DNA of 54,191 nt from Clostridium sp. (GCA_023664445.1 JAMPFN010000011.1:1-54191), one strand, 5' to 3'; positions 44,331 to 52,709 are shown, counted from the first letter of the stretch. A program made the numbers and translations. The notes: generated by a model from the sequence alone, not told the origin.

Positions 44331-44752
44331 TACCTGAACCTTTCCCTTAAAAGCCTGATCGTGCAGCCGCCGTCGAGCGACGGAAACGGGAGCATATTGA
44401 AAACCGCAAGAGTCAAATTTATCCTTGTCGCATCATGCGCTCCCGACGCCGCGCACAAGACCGCAAATACTAAATTGAAAAGCGGACCGGATATTAAAAC
44501 AACGATCTCGCTGCGATAGGAAATGATACGGCTTTGAGGCGTAATGCTTATCCCTCCAGACCACAGCATGATCCTTCTGAATTTAACATTCAGTATAACC
44601 GCCGCAAAGCAATGTCCAAGCTCGTGTATCAGACACGCGGACGAAACGAACAGCGCGGTACTCACCGGACAGCATATCAGAAATACGCTTGCAAGAAACA
44701 GAGATCCAAACGTAACAGACACGCCGATACCGAAAATATCAAACTTTATCAT
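44327..44752 (-). CDS. M50 site-2 protease, SpoIVFB-like, short
   Basis: This 141-residue membrane metalloprotease has HELGH at 43-47 and NMLPFPSLDGG with D127, the two zinc-ligand motifs of the family, and about four hydrophobic helices. SpoIVFB, which activates pro-sigma-K, has two more helices and a CBS domain after this point. Here the protein stops 14 residues after DGG, and its TAG lies at the edge of the dispersed repeat. The gene may be truncated or naturally minimal. The ATG overlaps the stop of the upstream gene, and it is last in the sigE operon. Confidence 0.8.
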   Translation of the reverse strand: MIKFDIFGIGVSVTFGSLFLASVFLICCPVSTALFVSSACLIHELGHCFAAVILNVKFRRIMLWSGGISITPQSRIISYRSEIVVLISGPLFNLVFAVLCAASGAHDATRINLTLAVFNMLPFPSLDGGCTIRLLRERFRY

Positions 44753-45069
44753 CTCAGCGTATCTACCGCTTTTGCCACAGCCTTTTCAAAAATATCCTCG
44801 GGTACGCTTACGGAAAACTCGCTGAAACCTTTTCTGATCTCCTCGGCGATACCGGGAAATATAATGTTTGAAACGGCAAGCGCGATCAGAAGAATTATAC
44901 AGATAGTCAGCTGCATAAAAAAGACGTCGGCGAGCGTCCCGTTTCTTTTGCCCTTTTTGTCGTTGACTTCTTCAGGAATTTCTTCACAGGATCCCTCTTT
45001 ATGCTCTTTATTGCTTTCTGTTTCCGTTTCGCCCTCATTTTCAATGGGGGATTTGCCAAACTCATCCAT
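44749..45069 (-). CDS. Small single-pass membrane protein in the sigE operon
   Basis: This 106-residue protein has an acidic disordered N-terminus (1-40), a short basic patch KKGKR, one transmembrane helix (about 46-66) and about 35 extracytoplasmic residues. I do not recognise a family. Its shape equals the N-terminal part of SpoIVFA, the partner of SpoIVFB, without the LytM domain, and it is coupled directly to an M50 protease; that link is inference. ATG 45069 lies 1 nt after the sigE stop with GGAG 10 nt upstream. Confidence 0.7.
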   Translation of the reverse strand: MDEFGKSPIENEGETETESNKEHKEGSCEEIPEEVNDKKGKRNGTLADVFFMQLTICIILLIALAVSNIIFPGIAEEIRKGFSEFSVSVPEDIFEKAVAKAVDTLR

Positions 45070-45070
45070 A

Positions 45071-45778
45071 TCACATTTTCTCCATTTCAACCTTAAGTCT
45101 TTTTATAATACGTTTTTCAAGCCTCGATATGTATGACTGCGATATACCTATAATATCCGCAACCTCTTTCTGCGTTTTTTCCTTTCCGTCGATAAGACCG
45201 AATCTCATCTGCATTATCTGACGCTCGCGTCCCCCCAAAGAATCAACGGCTTCACGCAGCATATCCCTTTCAGCCTGATTTTCTATTCCGCGGTTTACGA
45301 TATCGTCGTCCGTTCCTAAAATATCGGAAAGCAAAAGCTCGTTTCCGTCCCAGTCGATGTTCAGCGGCTCGTCTATGGATATTTCATTTTTGTGCTGTGA
45401 CGTTTTCCTCAAAAACATGAGTATCTCGTTTTCGATACACCTTGAAGCGTAGGTCGCAAGCTTTATGTTTTTATCGGTTCTGAAAGTGTTTACCGCCTTG
45501 ATAAGCCCTATCGTTCCTATAGATATAAGATCTTCAAGCCCGACTCCGGAGGTTTCAAACTTTTTCGCAATATACACAACAAGCCTTAAATTATGCACGA
45601 TAAGCGTTTCTCGCGCGCGGCGGCTGTTTTTTTCAAGCATGACGAAAACCTTTTCTTCCTCCTCCTTTGTAAGCGGAGGCGGAAGCGTATCTGAACCGTT
45701 TATGTAAAACACATCGTTCCCGTTTTTTATTTTAAAATTCATGCAGAATTTGTCCAGTAATTTTTTCAGAAGATTCAT
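45071..45778 (-). CDS. sigE: Sporulation sigma factor SigE (pro-sigma-E)
   Basis: This 235-residue sigma-70 family factor is nearly collinear with Bacillus SigE. It has an N-terminal pro-sequence of about 25 residues, then [14 protein letters not shown], region 2 with [13 protein letters not shown] and [36 protein letters not shown], and region 4 ending [17 protein letters not shown]. It directs mother-cell transcription after engulfment starts. The pro-sequence should be removed by SpoIIGA, encoded 15 nt upstream. The ribosome binding site is AAAGGA. No sigG follows in this window, unlike in Bacillus. Confidence 0.97.
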   Translation of the reverse strand: MNLLKKLLDKFCMNFKIKNGNDVFYINGSDTLPPPLTKEEEEKVFVMLEKNSRRARETLIVHNLRLVVYIAKKFETSGVGLEDLISIGTIGLIKAVNTFRTDKNIKLATYASRCIENEILMFLRKTSQHKNEISIDEPLNIDWDGNELLLSDILGTDDDIVNRGIENQAERDMLREAVDSLGGRERQIMQMRFGLIDGKEKTQKEVADIIGISQSYISRLEKRIIKRLKVEMEKM

Positions 45779-45793
45779 ATTTAACAGTTCCTT

Positions 45794-46615
45794 TCAGAAT
45801 ATCAGTTTTGGATTGAAAATTGCGGGTACGTCCTTTGGATTTACCCCTATTACAGCGTCAACACGCTTTTCACGTCCCGTTTCGATGTCGCATATTATGA
45901 CCTCGTCGGGATCGAATACGGCTATCATTCCGGAATTTCCTATCGTGGAGTACGGAATAAGTCTTGCCGATGCTTTAAGAAGCAGCTTTTCCGCACCGCA
46001 GTCCCCGATAATATCATAAAGCTCAGTTTGCCTGCATATTATGACCGGCTTTCCGGTAAACATATCAACAAGAGAGTTCCCCGTATCGGAAATTGCCGGA
46101 ACAGATACGCTTATGCCGTTTTTGCGTATTTTTACCGTATACTTCCTGTCGGTATCCCTTCCCCTGTCAAGGAGCTTTCTGAACATCGTTACGGCAAAAT
46201 ACGAGATCGCCGTAAATACCGCAAGGCTCAAAAGCGAAAAGTCTATGTAGAAATATGTATTGCCCACAGCCATTGCTTCGGGTTTAAAGGTGAAATAGAA
46301 AAGCATTATAATTCCGCCGAAAATGAAGTTTACTACATAAAAGCACAGCATAAGCTTTGCCGTTCTTATTATGTCCCTTATCCCAAAGCAGCTTGACGTT
46401 ATTGCCGCAGACGCCGCAAGCTTTATCAAAAGCTGTACGATAAAATTCATTTTCGGCAAAAAAATACACAATGAAAACAAGCTTCCTATCACAGAGGAAA
46501 TAACGCATCTTGCCGTTTTGAGAGGAGTATGCGTCAGGCGCGCAGTAGCTTTCAAAAGGAAAAAATTCACATATAAATTAAGAATTATAAGCACATCGAT
46601 ATATATGGTCACCAA
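45794..46615 (-). CDS. spoIIGA: Sigma-E processing peptidase SpoIIGA
   Basis: This roughly 273-residue membrane aspartic protease cleaves pro-sigma-E in response to SpoIIR. Five membrane helices span about residues 1-145, followed by a protease domain with SDTGNSLVD (D177) and a conserved VDAVIGVNPK near the C-terminus. The start is TTG 46615 or GTG 46612, giving VTIYIDVLIILNLYVNFFLL as in the family. The open frame extends into an upstream repeat to 46741, but that part is repeat-derived. The ribosome binding site is weak (GGCGGTG). Confidence 0.93.
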   Translation of the reverse strand: MVTIYIDVLIILNLYVNFFLLKATARLTHTPLKTARCVISSVIGSLFSLCIFLPKMNFIVQLLIKLAASAAITSSCFGIRDIIRTAKLMLCFYVVNFIFGGIIMLFYFTFKPEAMAVGNTYFYIDFSLLSLAVFTAISYFAVTMFRKLLDRGRDTDRKYTVKIRKNGISVSVPAISDTGNSLVDMFTGKPVIICRQTELYDIIGDCGAEKLLLKASARLIPYSTIGNSGMIAVFDPDEVIICDIETGREKRVDAVIGVNPKDVPAIFNPKLIF

Positions 46616-46648
46616 TATAATCACCGCCAAATGCCACCATAAGAAATA

Positions 46649-46811
46649 AGAGGTTGTTCTCATAGGAAAAGCATGCGGATTTTCGAGCATGATTTTTCTG
46701 AGAACAAGGCAATTTTTTGAAGGCATACTTGCGTATGGCAAGGAAAATTGACGCAGTTATCGGAAAAATCCGCCGAAAAGACGTTTGCTTATGCCTATGA
46801 GAACAACCTCT
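46649..46811. mobile_element. 163-bp palindromic MITE-like element
   Basis: The ends are perfect 18-bp inverted repeats: AGAGGTTGTTCTCATAGG (46649-46666) and its complement (46794-46811). Internal stems continue: GCGGATTTT with AAAAATCCGC, CAATTTT with AAAATTG, and a central GCATAC-TTGC-GTATG hairpin. The whole unit can therefore fold into one long cruciform. A partial copy lies at 57-134 and a fragment at about 47590-47604. It has no coding capacity. A target-site duplication is not clear. Confidence 0.85.
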
Positions 46812-46827
46812 AAAACCTCATGTCTAT

Positions 46828-46860
46828 ATAATACCACTATATATTTGAAAATAATGTCGA
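46828..46860 (-). promoter_or_regulatory. Candidate Spo0A-dependent spoIIG promoter
   Basis: On the minus strand TCGACA (46860-46855) and TATTAT (46833-46828) are 21 nt apart. The -35 lies within ATCGACA, a 6/7 match to the 0A-box core TTCGACA. The known spoIIG promoter has an abnormally long spacer of 22 bp and 0A boxes over the -35. The leader from here to spoIIGA passes through the MITE-like element. Confidence 0.55.
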
Positions 46861-46888
46861 TTGGCGTATGACAGAAATTACAAAACTA

Positions 46889-46917
46889 TTGATTTTTCGG
46901 AACGGGAATGATATAAT
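46889..46917 (+). promoter_or_regulatory. Promoter of the toxin-antitoxin transcript
   Basis: TTGATT (46889-46894) and TATAAT (46912-46917), 17 nt apart. The 165-nt leader includes an imperfect hairpin around GTCGCTTTGCGAT (46993-47005) and a possible 39-codon frame (46943-47062, ATG, no clear ribosome binding site), which I think is repeat sequence and not a gene. Confidence 0.65.
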
Positions 46918-47085
46918 AAATGTAAAGCTTATTATTTTATAGATGAGGAAAGTAAAGCTTGCCGAAATCTATTTGTCATATTTTTCGATTGTCGCTTTGC
47001 GATTAGAAAAATGTCAATATCTAAGGCAATACCGCACAGAGATCGTGCATGGTAAACATTAAATAATGCTAAGGAGGGGAAAGAG

Positions 47086-47319
47086 ATGAGTAACAAGGAA
47101 AGAATTATAGAACTGTTAGATGCTGTTCCAGATTACAAAATGGGATATGTTTTAGCGTACGTGCAAGGAATTGCGGCAGATGAGGAAGCGGACGATATTT
47201 TTTGTCAAAGAATGCTTGAAAACTATAAAAACGATCCGGATCCCGAAAAGGATAAAACATATACACTTGAAGAATGTATGAAAGAATGGGCGTTAAATGA
47301 TGTACAAGATAATCATTAA
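47086..47319 (+). CDS. Antitoxin-like protein of a RelE-type module
   Basis: This 77-residue acidic protein lies directly upstream of a RelE-like toxin and overlaps it by 23 nt. It has an N-terminal helical part and an acidic C-terminus (DPDPEKDKTYTLEECMKEWAL), the usual shape of an antitoxin. The family is not recognised by sequence; the call is from context. The ribosome binding site is AGGAGGGG. Confidence 0.7.
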   Translation: MSNKERIIELLDAVPDYKMGYVLAYVQGIAADEEADDIFCQRMLENYKNDPDPEKDKTYTLEECMKEWALNDVQDNH

Positions 47320-47545
47320 AAAGAAAGCTAAGAAATTTATAGATAAACTTCCAAAGAATGAACGTTTACGCATAGCTAAAGCAATTGAAATGCTGCCAAA
47401 CGGAGAAGATATTAAAAGGTTAAAGGGGTCTGATGATTTACTGAGATTGAGGGTCGGCGATTATAGAATCATATATACCATAGATCATGGAGAATTAATA
47501 GTTATAGTTGTTGATGCAGGAAACCGAGGACAAATATATAAATAA
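47297..47545 (+). CDS. RelE/ParE-family toxin
   Basis: This 82-residue basic protein has the RelE pattern: MYKIIIKKKAKKFIDKLP, then IAKAIEMLPNGEDIKRLKG, then LLRLRVGDYRIIYTI and VDAGNRGQIY. RelE relatives cut mRNA on the ribosome, while ParE relatives attack gyrase; the RLRVGDYRIIY motif favours the RelE type. The start is ATG 47297 or 47300. It is complete. Confidence 0.85.
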   Translation: MMYKIIIKKKAKKFIDKLPKNERLRIAKAIEMLPNGEDIKRLKGSDDLLRLRVGDYRIIYTIDHGELIVIVVDAGNRGQIYK

Positions 47546-47606
47546 GAACCTGTCCACATAGGCTCTGCACATTTCCTATTGAAATAAGAATTTGTTCTCA
47601 TAGGAT
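47546..47606. repeat. Fragments of two dispersed repeats
   Basis: Directly after the toxin stop is CCTGTCCACATAGGCTCT (47549-47566), matching the hairpin repeat at 10774-10795. It is followed by TTGTTCTCATAGGATATTGC (about 47590-47604), the terminal motif of the MITE-like element. These remnants suggest the toxin-antitoxin pair lies in a repeat-rich insertion site. Confidence 0.65.
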
Positions 47607-47658
47607 ATTGCACAAGTCTTTTCGACAAATTCTAAGCTTTTATCTTGAGGAATTTAAA

Positions 47659-49005
47659 ATGAAAACAAAAATAAAAAACAGCATAACATATCCCAAAACA
47701 GTCGCTTTGGGATTTCTGATACTTATTGCTGTCGGAACGATACTACTTATGCTTCCGGCAGCAAGCCGCGGCTCCGGATCTGCCGATTTTACGGAAGCGC
47801 TGTTCACATCAACTTCCGCATCATGCGTTACAGGTCTTGTCGTTGCGGACACATACTCAAACTGGACGCTTTTCGGACAGATCGTTATTATATGTCTGAT
47901 ACAAATAGGCGGTCTGGGATTTCTTACTATCCTGACGATGTTCTCTATGTTTTTCCACAGAAGAATAGGACTGCGTGAACGCGGACTTCTTCAGGAAAGC
48001 GTAAACACCATGTACATCGGCGGCATCGTCAAACTCATGAAAAAGATACTGATAGGCACTTTTGCCGTCGAGTCAGCCGGAGCTGTGCTTCTTGCCGTTC
48101 GCTTTATTCCTGAAATGGGAGTTGCCGCCGGAATATACAACAGCGTATTCACATCGATATCGGCGTTTTGCAATGCAGGATTCGACCTTATGGGAAGATA
48201 CGGCGAATATTCCTCGCTCACACGATTCAGAGACGATACCGTTGTAAATATAACTATAATCCTGCTTATATTAATAGGCGGTATAGGATTTTTCGTATGG
48301 GACGACATTACGGTCAATAAGCTTAAATTCTCAAAGTATAAGCTTCACACAAAGCTTGTGCTTATCTCGACAGCCGCGCTTGTCGTATCGGGAACGCTTT
48401 TCTTCTTCATGACCGAAAGCAATACGGTGCTTGAGGGACTGGGAATAGGCAGTAAAATAAAAGCTTCGGCATTTATGGCGGTAACTCCGAGGACTGCCGG
48501 ATTCAATACTACGGATATCGCGTCAATGAGTTCTTCGGGCAAACTGCTTACAATAATACTTATGTTTATCGGAGGAAATCCCGGTTCGACTGCGGGCGGC
48601 GTGAAAACCACGACCGTGATAATATTTCTGCTGTCGGCATGGTCAAGCCTTAAAAACCGCAGCGAAATAAATATAATGAAAAGACGTCTTGAATCGGACG
48701 TGCTGAAAAGAGCGGCATCGGTCATAACCATTAACATAACGCTTATAATCGTAAGCATGCTTCTTATAAGCGCAGCACAGCCCGAACTCGATCTTCCCGA
48801 TCTGGCGATAGAAATATTTTCCGCGATAGATACCGTGGGAATGACAACCGGAATAACGAGGGAACTGAATACATTTTCAAGGTATATCGTGATATTTCTT
48901 ATGTACTGCGGACGTGTCGGAAGTCTTTCCTTTGCGCTGCTGTTTACAGAACAGAAAACACCCGATTCTTTATTAAATCCGGTTGAAAAAATCAATATAG
49001 GCTAA
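47659..49005 (+). CDS. ktrB: Potassium uptake protein KtrB/TrkH
   Basis: This 448-residue cation channel subunit has four pore repeats. The first selectivity filter is TSASCVTGLVV and later ones appear in ISAFCNAGFD, VTPRTAGFNT and DTVGMTTGI. The invariant loop GGNPGSTAGGVKTTT is present. It moves K+ (or Na+) and is gated by the RCK protein encoded 13 nt downstream. The start ATG 47659 follows GAGGA; the longer frame runs into repeat sequence. Confidence 0.93.
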   Translation: MKTKIKNSITYPKTVALGFLILIAVGTILLMLPAASRGSGSADFTEALFTSTSASCVTGLVVADTYSNWTLFGQIVIICLIQIGGLGFLTILTMFSMFFHRRIGLRERGLLQESVNTMYIGGIVKLMKKILIGTFAVESAGAVLLAVRFIPEMGVAAGIYNSVFTSISAFCNAGFDLMGRYGEYSSLTRFRDDTVVNITIILLILIGGIGFFVWDDITVNKLKFSKYKLHTKLVLISTAALVVSGTLFFFMTESNTVLEGLGIGSKIKASAFMAVTPRTAGFNTTDIASMSSSGKLLTIILMFIGGNPGSTAGGVKTTTVIIFLLSAWSSLKNRSEINIMKRRLESDVLKRAASVITINITLIIVSMLLISAAQPELDLPDLAIEIFSAIDTVGMTTGITRELNTFSRYIVIFLMYCGRVGSLSFALLFTEQKTPDSLLNPVEKINIG

Positions 49006-49018
49006 GGAGCAATACGAT

Positions 49019-49672
49019 ATGAAATCTATACTTATAATCGGTCTTGGACGCTTTGGAACTCATCTTCTGCGCAAATTCTATGAGCTTGGAGATGAAGTCA
49101 TGGCTGTGGATATCGACGAAGAAAAGGTACAGGAAGCAATGGCGTTCGCCACAAGCGCCAAGATCGGCGACTGTACAAAAACAGATACGCTTAAAACCAT
49201 GGGGATCGGAAATTTTGACCTTTGCTTTGTGTGTATAGGCGAAAATTTTCAGAACAGTCTTGAAATAACAAGTCTTATCAAGGAAATGGGCGCAAAAAAA
49301 GTTATAAGCAAGGCTAATACGGAAATACAGGCTAAATTCCTTTTGAGCAACGGCGCAGACGAAGTCACCTATCCCGAAAAGGACAGCGCATTAAAGCTTG
49401 CAACGAGATACAGCATCGACAACATTTTCGACTATATCGAGCTTTCAAAGGATATCGCAATATTTGAAATACCAATCCTTGCGTCATGGATCGGAAAGAG
49501 TATCATGAAAATTGACGCAAGAAAAAAACATCACATAAACATTCTCGCTATAAAAAACGGCAGCGAGATCAGACCTTTGCCCGGCGCCGAATATGAATTC
49601 TGCAAAAATGACCATATAGTTGTTTTAGGACGAAATACTGACGTCGAAAAGCTGCTGAAAAAAATAGATTAA
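49019..49672 (+). CDS. ktrA: Potassium uptake regulatory subunit KtrA/TrkA
   Basis: This 217-residue RCK protein forms the gating ring of the Ktr channel. The N-terminal Rossmann fold begins ILIIGLGRFGTHLLRKFYE, and the ligand-site acidic residue is seen in VMAVDIDEEK. A C-terminal RCK_C domain spans about 140-217. It is coupled to ktrB. C-terminal RCK domains of this type can bind c-di-AMP; this was not tested here. Confidence 0.93.
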   Translation: MKSILIIGLGRFGTHLLRKFYELGDEVMAVDIDEEKVQEAMAFATSAKIGDCTKTDTLKTMGIGNFDLCFVCIGENFQNSLEITSLIKEMGAKKVISKANTEIQAKFLLSNGADEVTYPEKDSALKLATRYSIDNIFDYIELSKDIAIFEIPILASWIGKSIMKIDARKKHHINILAIKNGSEIRPLPGAEYEFCKNDHIVVLGRNTDVEKLLKKID

Positions 49673-49687
49673 ACGGAGGTTACAGCC

Positions 49688-50626
49688 ATGAGTATAAAAT
49701 TTCATCTGCCGGATTTTGCGGTACACTGCGATTTCAACACTATGTTTGTTTACATGTATCAGAATTGCCCGCAATTTTTTCATGACGGCTTTGAAATAGC
49801 GTCAATATACGGAACTTTTCCGCAGTCTCTCTGGAACGGCGGAAGATCTATCGGAGGTACATGCAACAGAACATTCGTAAGGACAGTCGTAAGAAACTTT
49901 AACAAAATGAATATCCCGCTCAGATTCACCTTTTCAAATCCGCTTATAACAGAAGAACACCTTGACGACGAATTCTGCAACTTCGTACTGAAAACCGCTG
50001 AAAACGGCATGAACGGCGTTATCGTGGTATCGCCTGTGCTCGAGCAGTACATAAGAGAAAATTATCCAGGATATAAGATCACAAGCTCTACCTGCAAGAG
50101 AATAACCGATATCGACACTCTAAACAGCGAAATTGAAAAGGATTACGACATCGTGGTAATAGACTATGATTTCAACAATAAATTCGATCTGCTTGAACAG
50201 GTGAAAAACAAGGAAAAATGTGAAATACTGGTAAACGCCTGCTGCCGTCCGAACTGTCCTAACCGTTCAAAGCACTATCATGATATCGGACTTTCACAGA
50301 TAAAATACTGCGAACATCTGAAAAAATATCCGAACAAGCCTTTCAATCCTAAGGATTACAACGTCGAGGTGGAGGCAAATATAAACTGTCCGTACATGGA
50401 ATATGATGCCGTTGATGTAAGACAGCACTCAACACATGTTTCCCCTGAAGCTATATTTGAAAAATATCTGCCCATGGGATTTAATCAGTTCAAAATCGAG
50501 GGCAGAACGCTCATGAACGTAAATCTGGCGGAAACTTATCTTTACTACATGATAAAACCGGAATATCGGGACAAAGCGCGTATACTGTTTTATAACAATC
50601 TTATTGATAATAAAATATTAAGATAA
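49688..50626 (+). CDS. U32-like TIM-barrel protein with Cys cluster
   Basis: This 312-residue protein has the U32-type FKIEGR motif at 268-273 and a barrel-like alternation. It lacks a recognisable catalytic pair. The Cys pattern C185-C186-C190-C208-C234 (NACCRPNCPNRSKHYH region) recalls the Fe-S ligands of UbiU/UbiV/TrhP-type U32 proteins, which hydroxylate quinone precursors or RNA. The exact family is unknown. It starts after GGAGGT and lies between ktrA and an ABC exporter, in the same direction. Confidence 0.7.
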   Translation: MSIKFHLPDFAVHCDFNTMFVYMYQNCPQFFHDGFEIASIYGTFPQSLWNGGRSIGGTCNRTFVRTVVRNFNKMNIPLRFTFSNPLITEEHLDDEFCNFVLKTAENGMNGVIVVSPVLEQYIRENYPGYKITSSTCKRITDIDTLNSEIEKDYDIVVIDYDFNNKFDLLEQVKNKEKCEILVNACCRPNCPNRSKHYHDIGLSQIKYCEHLKKYPNKPFNPKDYNVEVEANINCPYMEYDAVDVRQHSTHVSPEAIFEKYLPMGFNQFKIEGRTLMNVNLAETYLYYMIKPEYRDKARILFYNNLIDNKILR

Positions 50627-50639
50627 AGGATGTGCAATT

Positions 50640-51368
50640 ATGCCTGTTTTAGAAGTCAAAAATCTTTGCAAGCAGTATTCTAAAGTGCTTGCGGCAAATA
50701 ATGTTTCCTTTTCTATCGACAAGGGAGAAATATTTGCGCTTATCGGTCCGAACGGCGCAGGAAAAACCACTACCATAAGAATGATATCAACGCTTATAAA
50801 GCCCACGTCGGGCGACGCGGTGATCGACGGTCACAGCATAAACGACGCCCCCGAAAAGGTTCGGCAGTCAATTACATACCTACCCGATGAAGCGGGAGCA
50901 TACAAAACAATGAAGGGAAAATCTTATCTTAAATTCATGGCGGGAATGTTTACGAAAGACAAGGCGGAACTTGAAGATTTTACTCAAAGAGCCGAAAAAA
51001 TGTGCGGTCTGGGAGATCGGCTAAACGAAAAAATAGGCAGCTACAGCCGCGGAATGATAAGAAAACTGCTTCTTTCAAGAGCGGTTATGACGCGTCCGAA
51101 GCTTGCTATACTTGACGAGCCGACAAGCGGTCTTGACATTATAAACGCTTTGGAAATAAGAAAAATGATAAAGGAACTTTCACAGAATGAGGGCATGTCT
51201 TTCCTGCTTTCATCGCACAATATGCTGGAGATCGAATATGTTTCCGACAGAGTCGGCATAATCGCCGGCGGAAAACTGCTTGAAATGGGCAGGATAGACG
51301 AACTAAAGGAAAAATACGGCTGCCGAAACCTTGAGGAAGTATTTGAAATGGTGGTGAAACAGAAATGA
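50640..51368 (+). CDS. ABC transporter ATP-binding protein (NatA-like)
   Basis: This 242-residue ABC ATPase shows Walker A GPNGAGKTT (near residue 38), signature YSRGMIRKLLLSRA, Walker B LAILDEPTSGLD and H-loop SSHNMLEIE. It powers the permease encoded with a 4-nt overlap downstream. The pair resembles Na+ extrusion and multidrug or antibiotic exporters; the cargo is unknown. Confidence 0.93.
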   Translation: MPVLEVKNLCKQYSKVLAANNVSFSIDKGEIFALIGPNGAGKTTTIRMISTLIKPTSGDAVIDGHSINDAPEKVRQSITYLPDEAGAYKTMKGKSYLKFMAGMFTKDKAELEDFTQRAEKMCGLGDRLNEKIGSYSRGMIRKLLLSRAVMTRPKLAILDEPTSGLDIINALEIRKMIKELSQNEGMSFLLSSHNMLEIEYVSDRVGIIAGGKLLEMGRIDELKEKYGCRNLEEVFEMVVKQK

Positions 51369-52687
51369 AATTTTTAAATCTGCTGAAAAAAGAACTGCAT
51401 GAGCTTATTAACGTACAGCTTGTGATAGAACTTGTCGTAACGTTTATGCTTCTGCTCGGCATAGGACAAATGATGAGCTTTGTAATGGACGAGGCGTCAG
51501 ATGAAAGCGGAACGGTAAATATAAGCGATCTTGACAATACGGATTTTACGCAAAGCATAATCGCGGCTATTGAGGGATCCGGTCTTGACGTTAAGCTTGT
51601 TGAAAATGACGATCCCGACAGGGCAAAGCTTCTTGAAAGCTCGGGCTGCGACAGTATTATCATTATCCCGAACGGATTTACCGAAAGCGTGGTTTCCGAC
51701 AGCTTGGATGTTAAATGCGAGTTAGAGCTTGTTTCCGCTGTCAAAACATCATCCGCTATGTCTACTTTGAGCGACAAAAGCGCCTTTGCTATGGAGATAA
51801 TAACGGGGATCGCCAAGAACCATATCATGACTGAAAAGGGACTTGACGAAAATGACATGGCAAAGATAGAAACGCCGTTCGCAGTAAAGAACGTTTCTGT
51901 CGTAAAGGACAAATCCGCTGAGATAAACTCGCAAATGCTGATATCTCTTTTGCAGTCGCAGGGCATGTTCATACCTATTGTAATATTTATGCTTGTAATG
52001 TTCACCTCACAGATGATCATTTCCGCGATCTCTACCGAAAAAATAGACAAAACCCTTGAAACGCTCCTTTCCGCTCCGGTTTCGAGAATATCGGTACTCG
52101 GCGCTAAAATGCTTGCCGCCGCGATAATCGCGGTGATCAACGCTGTCGTGTATATGATCGGCTTCTACGGAAGCATGGGTTCCGCACTAAGCGGTCAGAT
52201 AGATTCACAGACTATAGGTCAGGCTCTCACCGTAAACGACGTCATGAAGGAGCTTGGTCTTAAAATAGGCGTTTCCGGCTATGTAATGATAGGGCTTCAG
52301 ATGTTTATGACTATCATGATATGTCTTGCGGTAGCGCTTATTCTGGGCGCGCTCGTAAATGACGCGAAATCCGCGCAGACAATGCTGATGCCGATAATGG
52401 TGCTTGCCATGGTGCCTTACTTAGTATCGATGATATATGATATAAATCTGCTGCCGCCCGTACTCAAAACTATAGTTTACGCTATCCCGTTTACTCACAC
52501 ATTCAACGCAATGAATAATATAATGTTCGGAAATACGGAACTTTACTGGTTCGGTCTTGCATATCAGTTTGTATTGTTTATTATATGCATGTTCTTTGCG
52601 CTCAAAATATTTACGTCTGATAAAATATTTACTATCTCTCTTAATTTCGGACAAAAACTCAAGCTTAAAAAGAATATAGTGAAATAG
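51365..52687 (+). CDS. ABC-2 type permease (NatB-like)
   Basis: This 440-residue membrane protein has an N-terminal helix, a large extracytoplasmic domain (about 45-205), then five to six helices from about residue 210 to 430, with the conserved STEKIDKTLETLLSAPVS segment. Together with the upstream ATPase it forms a complete exporter. The ATG overlaps the ATPase stop. Confidence 0.92.
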   Translation: MKFLNLLKKELHELINVQLVIELVVTFMLLLGIGQMMSFVMDEASDESGTVNISDLDNTDFTQSIIAAIEGSGLDVKLVENDDPDRAKLLESSGCDSIIIIPNGFTESVVSDSLDVKCELELVSAVKTSSAMSTLSDKSAFAMEIITGIAKNHIMTEKGLDENDMAKIETPFAVKNVSVVKDKSAEINSQMLISLLQSQGMFIPIVIFMLVMFTSQMIISAISTEKIDKTLETLLSAPVSRISVLGAKMLAAAIIAVINAVVYMIGFYGSMGSALSGQIDSQTIGQALTVNDVMKELGLKIGVSGYVMIGLQMFMTIMICLAVALILGALVNDAKSAQTMLMPIMVLAMVPYLVSMIYDINLLPPVLKTIVYAIPFTHTFNAMNNIMFGNTELYWFGLAYQFVLFIICMFFALKIFTSDKIFTISLNFGQKLKLKKNIVK

Positions 52688-52709
52688 TCACAAATAAAGG
52701 AGCATTATT

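Noticed and set aside
46616..46741. Longer SpoIIGA start
   Set aside because: The extra residues come from the MITE-like element and no ribosome binding site precedes the upstream ATGs.
46943..47062. 39-codon frame in the toxin-antitoxin leader
   Set aside because: No clear ribosome binding site; its sequence looks like a structured leader or repeat.
51139..52140. 333-residue antisense frame across the ABC genes
   Set aside because: It is a shadow of the ATPase and permease; it is Ser/Ile-rich with no ribosome binding site or homology that I recognise.
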